From Cryobacterium flavum (GTDB lineage: Bacteria > Actinomycetota > Actinomycetes > Actinomycetales > Microbacteriaceae): a stretch of 64,000 nt of DNA. A model generated the notes under the pieces. That model did not search any database, was not told where the DNA came from, and was given only the letters and a program-made list of their open reading frames with translations. How positions within the stretch are numbered: position 1 is the first letter of the stretch; each line of letters starts with the position of its first letter. This document shows, piece after piece, positions 51,439 to 60,640 of this stretch. Location of the stretch: contig NZ_FNIB01000005.1 in NCBI RefSeq assembly GCF_900103805.1, forward strand, positions 276,593-340,592. The letters run 5' to 3'. The translations under genes were made by a program, and so were the position numbers.

Positions 51439-52733
51439 GACGATCCCACTCTCCATGTTGCCTGGTCGTTGACCTGCTTGTACCAATCGTCGAGGGAGGC
51501 ACCCGCGTTGAGGACGTTATCAATGGCGTCGGGCATAACGGGGTTGAGTACCTGCGCCGGGAGTCCGAGCTGATCGAGGGCCAAATTCGCCCCCTTGAGC
51601 AGGGAGGGGATGGCCAATTCCACGCGCTGAAACCCGATATTGACCTTGCCGAGACCAACGAGCAGATCATCGCCCGGGCCACCGGCACCAGCTCGGGCAT
51701 TGTTCAATACCCGCGATGCCTTGGCGTTGGCTACTCCCTTGGTCGAAAATACTTCTCGATACCAGACCACCTTGTTCGCGGTACCGACCTTGCTCGGGAG
51801 CACCCCATTGAAGCTCGCGGTGACAGACCGCAGGGGGTTCTTGCTGGTCCCCAAACCGGTGAGATGGGCCACTCGCGTGGACTTCAAGGCGGCCATCGTT
51901 CCCTTGAGTGCAACGCCGGCGATGGCAGCGACACCCAGGCTCGCGAACGTGAGCGCGTCCAGGCCGAACTCGATCCAGGAGATTTGTCCGGTGCTGGCGA
52001 GCACGAGGCTCAGCAGGGCCGTTGCGCCGGCGATGGCCAAAGCAAACGGGATTAATAGCGGAAAGAACAGGCTGAGAATAGCCAGCCCGGCGGCGAGGTA
52101 ACCCAGAATATTCTTGATGCTCGTCAGGACGGCAGCGTTTTCCGCGACCCACCCGCTGAAATTATCCCAGAGGGAGTCATTGAGGCCATCCTGATCGATA
52201 GCGGTAGCGATTCGCTCCGCAGCGACGGCCGCGGCAGTATCGCGCAGTGCAACCGCATCGTGATAGTTCTGCAGGGTGGCTGCGAGTTGAACGGTCAGAT
52301 CGTCAACGACCGACTCGTGAGCGAGTGCGAGTCGCTGGGCATCGATCTGGTCTGCCGGGTCGGTTGCTTCGCTCGCCGCGTCGGAATAGTGGTCGGCCCA
52401 GGACTGAGCGGTCGCGGCTTCGCCCGCCGCGTAATCACGCGCATCGATCGCCTGCCGCGCCATTGTCTGGGCCGTTTCCAGGGAATCGGCGTAGGCGGAG
52501 AGAGACGAGCCCGCCGTTTCATAGCGGCCGTGCAGCTTTTCCAGCCGGCCGGCGACGTCGCCGGACAGCTCCACGAGTGCCGATACGGCCTCGCTCCGGC
52601 CCAGGTCATCAGAGGCAATGAGCCGGCGCAGTTCGGCGGCCGATTCGCGCACGGCATCCGCTGTCAGTGTGTACCTGGTCGCCGCTGAGCGCACGCTGGT
52701 CGGGTCGCCCAGGAGCGGATCGTAACCGCTCAC
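51432..52733 (-). CDS. Putative type VII secretion substrate (large, helical)
   Basis: 433 residues. The first roughly 180 form long amphipathic helices with the T7SS-signal-like start YDPLLGDPTSVRSAATRYT and a second hairpin (YETAGSSLSAYADSLETAQTM). Then come two or three hydrophobic segments (about 208-245 and 260-280), and a C-terminal region of about 150 residues with no recognisable toxin or enzyme domain. GTG 52733 overlaps the stop of the small WXG100-like gene by 4 nt. The arrangement matches operons with a small helper and a large ESX-type substrate. Confidence 0.72.
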   Translation of the reverse strand: MSGYDPLLGDPTSVRSAATRYTLTADAVRESAAELRRLIASDDLGRSEAVSALVELSGDVAGRLEKLHGRYETAGSSLSAYADSLETAQTMARQAIDARDYAAGEAATAQSWADHYSDAASEATDPADQIDAQRLALAHESVVDDLTVQLAATLQNYHDAVALRDTAAAVAAERIATAIDQDGLNDSLWDNFSGWVAENAAVLTSIKNILGYLAAGLAILSLFFPLLIPFALAIAGATALLSLVLASTGQISWIEFGLDALTFASLGVAAIAGVALKGTMAALKSTRVAHLTGLGTSKNPLRSVTASFNGVLPSKVGTANKVVWYREVFSTKGVANAKASRVLNNARAGAGGPGDDLLVGLGKVNIGFQRVELAIPSLLKGANLALDQLGLPAQVLNPVMPDAIDNVLNAGASLDDWYKQVNDQATWRVGSSW

Positions 52734-53029
52734 GACGGAGGAGTTTCAGTCAACGCTCGAGCGAGTTCGGAATCCACCGATTCGAAGCCGTCCGCGATGG
52801 ATTGCCCCATCGTATGCATCTGCGTGAGCTGCTCGGTCAGTTCGTTGCGACGGTCATCCCACTTCGAAGAGAAATCGTCGATCACGCTCGCCAAATGAGC
52901 ATGGCCGACCATGGCGCCCAACTCCGCGCTGACTGCGCTGGCATCGCTGAGGCCGCGACGAACGGCGTCGAAATTCTCGGCGAGGCCGCGAACGGCCCCG
53001 GTATCGACCTCAAGTTTGCTCTGCGTCAT
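52730..53029 (-). CDS. WXG100/EspC-like small helical protein
   Basis: 99 residues from ATG 53029, with GGGAGG about 8 nt upstream. The sequence predicts a two-helix hairpin: LEVDTGAVRGLAENFDAVRRGLSDASA, a turn, then KWDDRRNELTEQLTQMHTMGQSIADGFESVD, with tryptophan W57 at the turn as in WXG100-type ESX substrates, although the WXG tripeptide itself is WDD. It is the first of five overlapping genes. The ESX machinery is not in the window. Confidence 0.75.
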   Translation of the reverse strand: MTQSKLEVDTGAVRGLAENFDAVRRGLSDASAVSAELGAMVGHAHLASVIDDFSSKWDDRRNELTEQLTQMHTMGQSIADGFESVDSELARALTETPPS

Positions 53030-53050
53030 GAACCGTCCCTCCCGAACCAC

Positions 53051-53056
53051 ACTCTA
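53051..53056 (-). promoter_or_regulatory. -10 hexamer TAGAGT for the type VII-linked operon
   Basis: TAGAGT stands 21 nt before ATG 53029, with GGGAGG between, so unlike its neighbours this operon has a short leader and a Shine-Dalgarno. Confidence 0.45.
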
Positions 53057-53095
53057 CCGGGCGCTCCTCGGCGGGTCTCCGCGAGCGGCTCCGGC

Positions 53096-53101
53096 TAAGC
53101 T
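53096..53101 (+). promoter_or_regulatory. Leaderless -10 hexamer TAAGCT for aspS
   Basis: TAAGCT is 6 nt before GTG 53108. Confidence 0.55.
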
Positions 53102-53107
53102 CGAACA

Positions 53108-54436
<1,329 letters not shown>

Positions 54437-54461
54437 TAACCCCGCCGGGCCGGTACGTAAT

Positions 54462-54519
54462 GCCGGTAAAATTTGCGACACGCCGGTCCGAGCATCTGGC
54501 GTGTCGCAAATTTACCGGC
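54462..54519. terminator. Long hairpin between aspS and the Dabb gene
   Basis: Arms 54462-54484 and 54498-54519 (one-base bulge) flank a 13-nt loop, with A4 and T3 runs inside the stems. It separates convergent genes and is probably a bidirectional terminator. Confidence 0.65.
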
Positions 54520-54569
54520 CTAGCCTACGCCAGCGGATTCCCCCGCCCCGTCACAGAGATCGGCGCCGG

Positions 54570-54869
54570 CTAGACCTCGAGGTCCACGGCCAGGCGATCA
54601 GCCACGACGGTGCGAATGAACGCGCCGACCTTCTTGTGCTCCGGGTGCTTCTGGTAGCGGTCGAGGGCCTCGAGGTCGTCGAAGTCGGCGATAAGCGCGA
54701 CGTCCCAGTTTTCGTTACCGGCAACATCCGGCCCAACCGTCAACGCCCGAATCTCGGGAACGATACCCACCAGCGCCTCCAGGCCGGCCACAATGCCTGC
54801 GGCATCATCGGCCTTCTTGCGGGGCGTGAGTGCGGTGAGCTTCCAGCAGACGATGTGGCGAATGGTCAT
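54570..54869 (-). CDS. Dabb (stress-responsive A/B barrel) domain protein
   Basis: 99 residues with the Dabb pattern: MTIRHIVCWKL at the start, VGPDVAGNENWDVALIADFDDLEALDRYQKHPEHKKV in the middle, and a short C-terminal strand. These dimeric ferredoxin-like barrels are of mostly unknown function in bacteria. The ATG overlaps the glutaredoxin gene stop by 4 nt. Confidence 0.87.
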   Translation of the reverse strand: MTIRHIVCWKLTALTPRKKADDAAGIVAGLEALVGIVPEIRALTVGPDVAGNENWDVALIADFDDLEALDRYQKHPEHKKVGAFIRTVVADRLAVDLEV

Positions 54870-55135
54870 GAGACCTCCAGTAGGGCGGTACGCAGGCGCA
54901 CGGGATCGATACGCCAGTAGTTGTGCACTTTGCCGTTGATGAGGAGCACCGGGATGTCCTCGAGGTACAGCTCGTGCAGTTCGGCGTCATCGAGAATGGA
55001 ACGTTCCTCGAACGTGATAGTGGGCGCGCCAGGGTCGCCAGCGAGCTTGGCGACGACACTGCCGACCAGGTCGCGTGCGTCGTCGCAGAGGTGACAACCG
55101 GGCTTGCCGATCAGGGTCAGGTGTGCGGTGGCCAT
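54866..55135 (-). CDS. Glutaredoxin-like (DUF836) protein
   Basis: 89 residues with the redox motif C14-H-L-C17 (LTLIGKPGCHLCDDA) and the cis-proline segment EDIPVLLING. It has the thioredoxin fold of the small glutaredoxin-like family PF05768, and a thiol-transfer role is likely. ATG 55135 has TAGGCT at 6 nt and a GGAAC stretch between. It is co-transcribed with the Dabb gene. Confidence 0.87.
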   Translation of the reverse strand: MATAHLTLIGKPGCHLCDDARDLVGSVVAKLAGDPGAPTITFEERSILDDAELHELYLEDIPVLLINGKVHNYWRIDPVRLRTALLEVS

Positions 55136-55141
55136 TGTTCC

Positions 55142-55147
55142 AGCCTA
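55142..55147 (-). promoter_or_regulatory. Leaderless -10 hexamer TAGGCT for the glutaredoxin-like gene
   Basis: TAGGCT is 6 nt before ATG 55135. Confidence 0.55.
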
Positions 55148-55212
55148 GGGTGACTTGCACCTCGAGACGACGGGCACGGTGGCGCATCGACCAAGGAACG
55201 GTCGGGGACAGC

Positions 55213-55244
55213 AAAAAGCGCCAGTCCCGAGGGGCTAGCGCTTT
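55213..55244 (-). terminator. Intrinsic terminator after the bS22 gene
   Basis: On the minus strand a 14-bp stem (55231-55244 with 55215-55228, one mismatch and one G-U pair) and a very short loop are followed by T residues (five counting stem bases). Confidence 0.75.
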
Positions 55245-55278
55245 GCTCGATGAGCAGTTAAAAAACTACGAAGTCGAT

Positions 55279-55377
55279 CTACTTTTTATTACGACGCTGG
55301 TGGCGAGTCTTGCGAAGCAGCTTGCGGTGCTTCTTCTTCGCCATACGCTTGCGTCGCTTCTTAATTACAGAACCCAC
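55279..55377 (-). CDS. Ribosomal protein bS22 (AURKAIP1/COX24-domain, 32 aa)
   Basis: A 32-codon gene starting GTG 55377 and encoding MGSVIKKRRKRMAKKKHRKL and so on, ending HQRRNKK: extremely basic and matching the actinobacterial bS22 protein found in the mycobacterial 30S decoding region. GAGG lies 5 nt before the start. A TAGAAT hexamer at 55434-55439 would give a leader of about 55 nt. A strong terminator follows. Genes this small are often missed by gene callers. Confidence 0.9.
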   Translation of the reverse strand: MGSVIKKRRKRMAKKKHRKLLRKTRHQRRNKK

Positions 55378-55486
55378 ACGGACCTCACAAGTATTGGTTT
55401 AGTCGCGGGGCCCGCGACTGACACGAAAACACCATTCTACCGGACAAAAGCCGCTCCAACTACTCAGGGGGCGGATCGGGCCTGAT

Positions 55487-55954
55487 CTAGCCGTTTCTGC
55501 GCCACTTCTTCGCGGTGGCATCTTTGACGACGTGTGACATTTGCGAAGCGTCAGCGAAGGCCTTGCCGATCGCCGAAGCGAACGCACGCTGCTCTTCTTT
55601 CAGGCCAGCGTCGGCCTCGAGATCGGCGTTCTTGACGGCCTGGTCGAAGTCGACGCTGAGGAACGGAATCAGCCAGTCCTCGATCTCTTCGAGCGGTGAA
55701 TACTCCAACCGGTAGAACCGGTGCTGCCCGTCTTCACGCACGGTGACCAGGCCTGCTTCGCGCAATACCTTGAGGTGTTTGGAGACGGTCGGCTGGCTCA
55801 GGCCGAGGTGCCCGACGATGTCGGACACGCTCAGCTCGCCGCGAACATCCCCGGAGGGACCGCGAATTTCGCCCGTGGGAACAGCGCGCTCCAAGAGGAT
55901 GCGCAGGATGTCCCGCCTTGCCGAATCCGCCACCACGGTAAAGATGTCTGCCAT
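55487..55954 (-). CDS. ArsR-type winged-helix transcriptional regulator
   Basis: 155 residues: winged helix about 1-95 (VVADSARRDILRILLE, LSVSDIVGHLGLSQPTVSKHLKVLREAGLVTVREDGQHRFYRL), with an atypical insert (TGEIRGPSGDVRGE), and a C-terminal helical tail of about 60 residues (KNADLEADAGLKEEQRAF). No ArsR metal cysteines are present, so it probably does not sense metals. A TACCCT hexamer at 6 nt indicates a leaderless mRNA. It is divergent from the K+ uptake genes, a possible target. Confidence 0.85.
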   Translation of the reverse strand: MADIFTVVADSARRDILRILLERAVPTGEIRGPSGDVRGELSVSDIVGHLGLSQPTVSKHLKVLREAGLVTVREDGQHRFYRLEYSPLEEIEDWLIPFLSVDFDQAVKNADLEADAGLKEEQRAFASAIGKAFADASQMSHVVKDATAKKWRRNG

Positions 55955-55960
55955 AACTTC

Positions 55961-55966
55961 AGGGTA
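55961..55966 (-). promoter_or_regulatory. Leaderless -10 hexamer TACCCT for the ArsR-type gene
   Basis: TACCCT is 6 nt before ATG 55954. Confidence 0.5.
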
Positions 55967-56047
55967 GTCATTACTGCTGGGTAATCACCACCGCTGCGTA
56001 GTACCATTTCAAACTGGCAATAGTCGCAGGTCAATCGGGGGTTCCAG

Positions 56048-57490
56048 GTGTTGTCTCGAACCGGAACTGAACCATTTTTTCCGCGCCCACTCTCCATTTT
56101 GGTGCGCCTCCGCGATGGCGTGGATGCGCTCGCCCACAAGTCGCCATCGCGCTTCGCCATTCTGGTGTTCACCGCGCTCATCCTGGTGTTCACGGTGTTG
56201 TTCTCGCTGCCGATCGCCTCGGCCGATCGCACGATCACGCCCCTGCACGACGCCCTGTTCACTGCGGTCTCTGTCATCTGCGTCACCGGCCTCACCACGG
56301 TCGACATGGCAACGCACTGGTCAGCGTTCGGCAACATTCTCGTGTTCGTCGGCGTCAACATCGGCGGCATCGGCGTTCTGACGCTCGCGTCCCTGATGGG
56401 ACTGGTCATCTCGCGGCGGCTCGGATTGCGCGCCAAGCTAATGGCGGCCAGCGACTCCAACCCCTCCCGCATCCATGCCGGCCCGGTCAACGAGGGCCAG
56501 ACCGTTCGGCTCGGCGAGGTCGGCAGCCTGCTGTTGACCGTCGCGATCAGCGCACTCGTCATCGAGGTCGGCGTTGCAGCGCTGCTCTTTCCCCGCATGC
56601 TGCTTGATGGCGTCGCGATCGGCGAAGCTCTGTGGCACAGCTTCTATTACGCCGCGATGGCGTTCACCAACACCGGGTTCAACCCGAACTCCGGTGGACT
56701 CGACCAGTTCGCCGGCGACTACTGGTTTCTCGGCGCGCTCATGATCGGTGTGTTCCTCGGCAGCCTCGGGTTTCCGGTGATCTACGCCTTTGCGCGCGGC
56801 TGGCGCAGGCCGCGCCGCTGGTCGGTGCACGTCAAGCTCACCCTGGTCACGACGATCGCCCTGATGATCCTCGGCATGATCTTCTACATCATTCTCGAGT
56901 TCGACAATCCGAAGACCTTCGGGTCGCTGAATGCTGGCGACACCATCTTTCAATCGTTGTTCATGTCGGTGATGACGCGCTCGGGCGGTTTCGCAACCAT
57001 CGACATCAGCGACCTGCACGGGTCGAGCCTGCTGCTCAGCGACATGCTCATGTTCATCGGTGGCGGGTCGGCGTCGACCGCTGGCGGTATCAAGGTAACG
57101 ACCCTGGCCATCCTCTTTCTCGCCGCCTTTGCCGAAGCACGCGGCAAGCAGGAGATGGAAGCGTTTGGCAAGCGCATTCCGAGCGACATTTTGCGCCTCT
57201 CGGTCAGCGTCGTGCTGTGGGGCGCGACCACCGTCGCCGTCGCCAGCATCCTGATTCTGCACATCTCGAAGCAACCCTTCGACATCGTGCTGTTCGACGT
57301 GATCAGCGCCTTCGCGACCTGCGGACTGTCCACCGGACTTACAGCGGACCTGCCGCCTGAGGGCGTCTACGTCATGGCGGCGACGATGTTCATGGGCCGG
57401 GTTGGTACAGTGACTCTCGCGGCAGCACTGGCCGCAAGCCACAGCAGGCAACTGTTCAAACGCCCGGAAGAGAGACCCATCGTTGGTTGA
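56048..57490 (+). CDS. TrkH/KtrB-type potassium uptake membrane subunit
   Basis: 480 residues with four membrane-pore-membrane repeats. Filter regions are visible as SVICVTGLTTVD, FTNTGFNPNSGG, TRSGGFATIDI and ATCGLSTGLT, with the gate loop MFIGGGSASTAGGIKVTT after repeat 3. The start is GTG 56048 (a TTG follows at once). Its 3' end overlaps the RCK subunit gene by 8 nt, so together they form a KtrAB-type Na+-dependent K+ system. Confidence 0.92.
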   Translation: MLSRTGTEPFFPRPLSILVRLRDGVDALAHKSPSRFAILVFTALILVFTVLFSLPIASADRTITPLHDALFTAVSVICVTGLTTVDMATHWSAFGNILVFVGVNIGGIGVLTLASLMGLVISRRLGLRAKLMAASDSNPSRIHAGPVNEGQTVRLGEVGSLLLTVAISALVIEVGVAALLFPRMLLDGVAIGEALWHSFYYAAMAFTNTGFNPNSGGLDQFAGDYWFLGALMIGVFLGSLGFPVIYAFARGWRRPRRWSVHVKLTLVTTIALMILGMIFYIILEFDNPKTFGSLNAGDTIFQSLFMSVMTRSGGFATIDISDLHGSSLLLSDMLMFIGGGSASTAGGIKVTTLAILFLAAFAEARGKQEMEAFGKRIPSDILRLSVSVVLWGATTVAVASILILHISKQPFDIVLFDVISAFATCGLSTGLTADLPPEGVYVMAATMFMGRVGTVTLAAALAASHSRQLFKRPEERPIVG

Positions 57491-58154
57491 TCGCATCAAA
57501 CACGACGCCCCCGTGCTCATCATCGGGCTCGGACGGTTCGGCGCAGCCACGGCCGGCCAGCTCGACCGACTGGGCCGCGAAGTACTCGTCGTCGACACGA
57601 GCGAGGCGCTCGTATCCAAGTGGTCGGAGCGCGTCACTCATGCCGTTCAAGCGGATGGCCGTTCTCTCGAGGCCCTGCAACAAATCGGCGCGCAGGACTT
57701 CTCGATCGCGGTCTGCGCCGTCGGCTCATCGGTGGAAGCCAGCGTGCTCATCGTGGCCAACCTAGTGGACCTTAAGATCCAGCAGATCTGGGCCAAGGCC
57801 ATCTCCAAGTCGCACGGCAAGATTCTTGAACGCATCGGCGCCAACCACGTCATCTACCCCGAGGCCGAGGCCGGCGAACGGGTCGCCCACCTAGTGTCGG
57901 GTCGCATGCTCGACTTCATCGAGTTCGACGACGATTTCGCCCTGGTGAAGATGTACCCGCCGAAGCCGATCCGCGGCCTCAACCTCATTGATTCCGGGGT
58001 GCGCCGCAAGTACAACGTGACCGTCGTCGGCGTCAAGAGCCCCGGAAAACCGTTTACCTACGCGACAGCGGAGACCGTCGTCTCCAACCACGACCTCATC
58101 ATCGTGTCCGGGGCCGAGGCCGATATCGAGCGGTTCGCCGCGCTCGGTTCCTAG
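57483..58154 (+). CDS. TrkA/KtrA-type RCK regulatory subunit
   Basis: 223 residues from TTG 57483: an N-terminal Rossmann domain (PVLIIGLGRFGAATAGQL, nucleotide-binding) and a C-terminal TrkA-C domain (about 140-223). A single RCK unit is the KtrA form, which gates the KtrB pore in response to ATP/ADP or c-di-AMP. The overlap with the upstream gene ensures balanced synthesis. Confidence 0.91.
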   Translation: MVDRIKHDAPVLIIGLGRFGAATAGQLDRLGREVLVVDTSEALVSKWSERVTHAVQADGRSLEALQQIGAQDFSIAVCAVGSSVEASVLIVANLVDLKIQQIWAKAISKSHGKILERIGANHVIYPEAEAGERVAHLVSGRMLDFIEFDDDFALVKMYPPKPIRGLNLIDSGVRRKYNVTVVGVKSPGKPFTYATAETVVSNHDLIIVSGAEADIERFAALGS

Positions 58155-58269
58155 CTCTCCCCCTATTTGGGGGAGACGACCGGCTAGTCTCCTATTTACG
58201 GACATTTCTCGCAGCAGCTCACCCGAGGTTGCGCGCTGACGACGTGTGCGCGAACGGAAAGGCTCACCC

Positions 58270-59655
58270 ATGTCACCCGACGTGCCCGCTCTTGCCAACA
58301 CCCCGGCCGATATTGTCGCCGCAGTTCAGACCGACACGACGGGCGAGGTGACCATCGATGGTTCCCGCCGCCGCGTCACCGGCACCGATGAAGCCGGAGT
58401 TCGCGAGGAGATCATCGGCCTCGTGGTCGAGACTGCCCGGAGCCGCGGAAAGTCGGTTCTGCTGCAGGTCAGTGACGAGCAGGGAGACTGGCCGCTGACC
58501 GTGCATCCCAACGGGAGAGTCGAATCCGCCGGACCGGTCGTCGTGGTCGGCCGCCCGAAGCCGGCGAAAACTGCGCCCCTGCCCGTTGTGAGCGACATCG
58601 AGAAACCGACGCCGTTTGCCACGCTGCTGCAGCCGCCCGTCGCAGCGCCGGCGAGCGCGCTATTCGAGTCGCTGTTGGCGCCCCCAGCGGATGCCACGCC
58701 CCCATCACCCGCAGCGTCACCCGTTGCGCCCAACCTGGCCGACTTTCTCAGCTCCCGGCCACCGGCACCAGCCGGACCGGCCGAGCACGGCTGGCAGGGC
58801 GCCGTGCGCCGCCTCAGCGGCGGCCTGGTCTCACCCACGCCGAGTTCCACCGAGCGCAGGCAGCGCACCGCCATCGCGGCCGTGCAGCGCAGCCTGAACG
58901 GCCCGCGCACCATCGTGGTGCTCAACCCCAAAGGCGGAGCGCACAAGACCACGGCGACGCTTCTCATTGCGGCCACCTTCGGCATCTACCGTGGCGGCTA
59001 CACGCTCGCCTGGGACAACAACGAAACCATGGGCACGCTCGGCGTTCGCGCCCAAGCGGCCAGACACACCAATACCGCCGTCGACCTGCTGCGCGACCTC
59101 GACCGGTTTGGCGATGCCCGTTCCCGGGTGGGCGACCTCGACAACTATGTGCGCTCGCAGGGCGACGCACAGTTCGACGCGCTCGCCTCCGACCTCGACC
59201 CGGCGGGTGCAGCGAGCATCGACGACGACGCTTTTCGCAAACTGCACACGACGCTGAGCCGTTTCTACCGGGTTCTCGTCATCGACACCGGCAACAACAT
59301 GCGAGCCAGCAACTGGGAGGCGGCGGTCGATACCGCCGACCAGCTGGTGATCGTGTCGACCATTCGGGAGGACACCGGTTACGGTGCGGCGTCACTGATC
59401 GACGGCCTGCGACAGAAGGGCCACGCGGACAAGGTTGCCCAGGCGGTCACCGTGCTCGCCTCGCCGTCGAAAACCGCTGACGAGCAACTGTCGAAGCGTC
59501 TGCACGACCACTTTCGCCAACTCACCCGCACGGTCGTCGACGTGCCCTACGACGCCTCACTGGTCGGTGGCGGCCCGCTCAACATTGACGCCCTGGCACC
59601 GCGCACCCGTGCAGCGTGGCTGCAAGCGACGGCGGCCATCGCGGAAGGGCTGTAA
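58270..59655 (+). CDS. MinD/ParA-like ATPase with long N-terminal extension
   Basis: 461 residues from ATG 58270, which has GAAAGG about 10 nt upstream. Residues 1-90 are an alpha/beta region, about 95-195 are Pro/Ala-rich linker, and about 212-461 a deviant-Walker ATPase (LNPKGGAHKTTATLL, residues 218-232; VIDTGNNM with D339). The P-loop has AH where VG is usual (KGGVGKTT). Such long-headed MinD-like proteins occur in actinobacteria near type VII secretion or septum genes (EspI-like). No ParB gene adjoins it, so a classical partition role is unlikely. Confidence 0.8.
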   Translation: MSPDVPALANTPADIVAAVQTDTTGEVTIDGSRRRVTGTDEAGVREEIIGLVVETARSRGKSVLLQVSDEQGDWPLTVHPNGRVESAGPVVVVGRPKPAKTAPLPVVSDIEKPTPFATLLQPPVAAPASALFESLLAPPADATPPSPAASPVAPNLADFLSSRPPAPAGPAEHGWQGAVRRLSGGLVSPTPSSTERRQRTAIAAVQRSLNGPRTIVVLNPKGGAHKTTATLLIAATFGIYRGGYTLAWDNNETMGTLGVRAQAARHTNTAVDLLRDLDRFGDARSRVGDLDNYVRSQGDAQFDALASDLDPAGAASIDDDAFRKLHTTLSRFYRVLVIDTGNNMRASNWEAAVDTADQLVIVSTIREDTGYGAASLIDGLRQKGHADKVAQAVTVLASPSKTADEQLSKRLHDHFRQLTRTVVDVPYDASLVGGGPLNIDALAPRTRAAWLQATAAIAEGL

Positions 59656-59697
59656 GGCGCGCAGGGCTGTAATGCGCGCACGGCTCTAGCGGGAGGC

Positions 59698-60546
59698 CTA
59701 CGAGGCGGCGAGTTCCTTCGCACGGGCGAGTGCGGCATCCGTTGCGGCGTCGAAGAGCTCCTTTAGGCCGCCCTTTTCGAGTTCCCAGACGGCACGCTCG
59801 GTGGTGCCGGCCGGGCTGGTCACCTGGCGGCGCAGCTCGCTCGGCGACTTGTCGGAGACGGCGAGCAGCGCGCTCGCGCCGAGGAAGGTGCCGTTGACCA
59901 TGACGGCGGCCTCTTCGGGGGTGAAGCCCTTGCTAATAGCCGTTTCGGTGAGCTGCTCGATCAGGTAGAACACGTAGGCCGGGCCGGAACCGGAGATGGT
60001 GCTGAGGGCGTCGAGCTTGCTCTCGGGCACGACCAGCACGTCGCCGACCGTGGCGAACAGGGCGCGGGTGAGCTCCAGGTCGGCGTCGCTCGATCGGGTG
60101 CCTGCGCTGATGCCGGTGACGGCCATGCCGACCACTGCCGGGGTGTTCGGCATGGTGCGGATGACGTGCACGGTTTCGGGCAGGAGCGATTCAAAGGTGT
60201 CGATGGTCACGCCGGCCGCGACACTCAGAATGAGCGTGCCGGGTGCAAGGGAACTGCCGATTTCGGCCAGCAGACCGGCGACCATGTAAGGCTTGACGGC
60301 GATGATGACGATCTGAGCGCCATCGATGGCCTTGAGGTTCGCATCCTTGTCGACCTCGGTCGCGTACGCGGTGACCCCCTCGGTGTCGGCCAGCTCAGCG
60401 GCCTTCACCGCGGTGCGGTTGGTGACCCGGATGCCGCCCGTGACGGTCACACCGGGCTTCAGCAGGCCGGCCAGAATGGCGCGGGCCATGGAACCGGCGC
60501 CGAGGAAGGCGATCGTGGGCAGAGTCACGTTCTGGGAAGAAGTCAT
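59698..60546 (-). CDS. proC: Pyrroline-5-carboxylate reductase ProC
   Basis: 282 residues, the family length. It reduces pyrroline-5-carboxylate to proline with NADPH. The N-terminal Rossmann motif is IAFLGAGSMARAI, the middle has VRTMPNTPA-like IRTMPNTPAVVG, and the C-terminal signature SGSGPAYVFYLIEQLTETAI with TSPAGTTERAV is intact. ATG 60546 has TAGACT at 6 nt. It is divergent from the CDF transporter gene. Confidence 0.95.
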   Translation of the reverse strand: MTSSQNVTLPTIAFLGAGSMARAILAGLLKPGVTVTGGIRVTNRTAVKAAELADTEGVTAYATEVDKDANLKAIDGAQIVIIAVKPYMVAGLLAEIGSSLAPGTLILSVAAGVTIDTFESLLPETVHVIRTMPNTPAVVGMAVTGISAGTRSSDADLELTRALFATVGDVLVVPESKLDALSTISGSGPAYVFYLIEQLTETAISKGFTPEEAAVMVNGTFLGASALLAVSDKSPSELRRQVTSPAGTTERAVWELEKGGLKELFDAATDAALARAKELAAS

Positions 60547-60552
60547 CCGACC

Positions 60553-60558
60553 AGTCTA
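60553..60558 (-). promoter_or_regulatory. Leaderless -10 hexamer TAGACT for proC
   Basis: TAGACT is 6 nt before ATG 60546. Confidence 0.55.
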
Positions 60559-60628
60559 CTTTTTTGCGCCCCCGGGACGCCCAAAACGGCCAGCCCGGGC
60601 GCAGCCTTCGACCGCAGACGCGCGGTTC

Positions 60629-60634
60629 TAAGAT
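60629..60634 (+). promoter_or_regulatory. Leaderless -10 hexamer TAAGAT for the CDF transporter
   Basis: TAAGAT is 6 nt before ATG 60641. Confidence 0.5.
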
Positions 60635-60640
60635 GTTTTC

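Noticed and set aside
51432..52733. LXG-type toxin reading of the large type VII-linked protein
   Set aside because: No LXG motif and no nuclease, deaminase or NADase residues are visible in its C-terminal region.
58270..59655. Chromosome-partition ParA
   Set aside because: The P-loop is atypical, the head domain is long and there is no adjacent parB or parS-like repeat.
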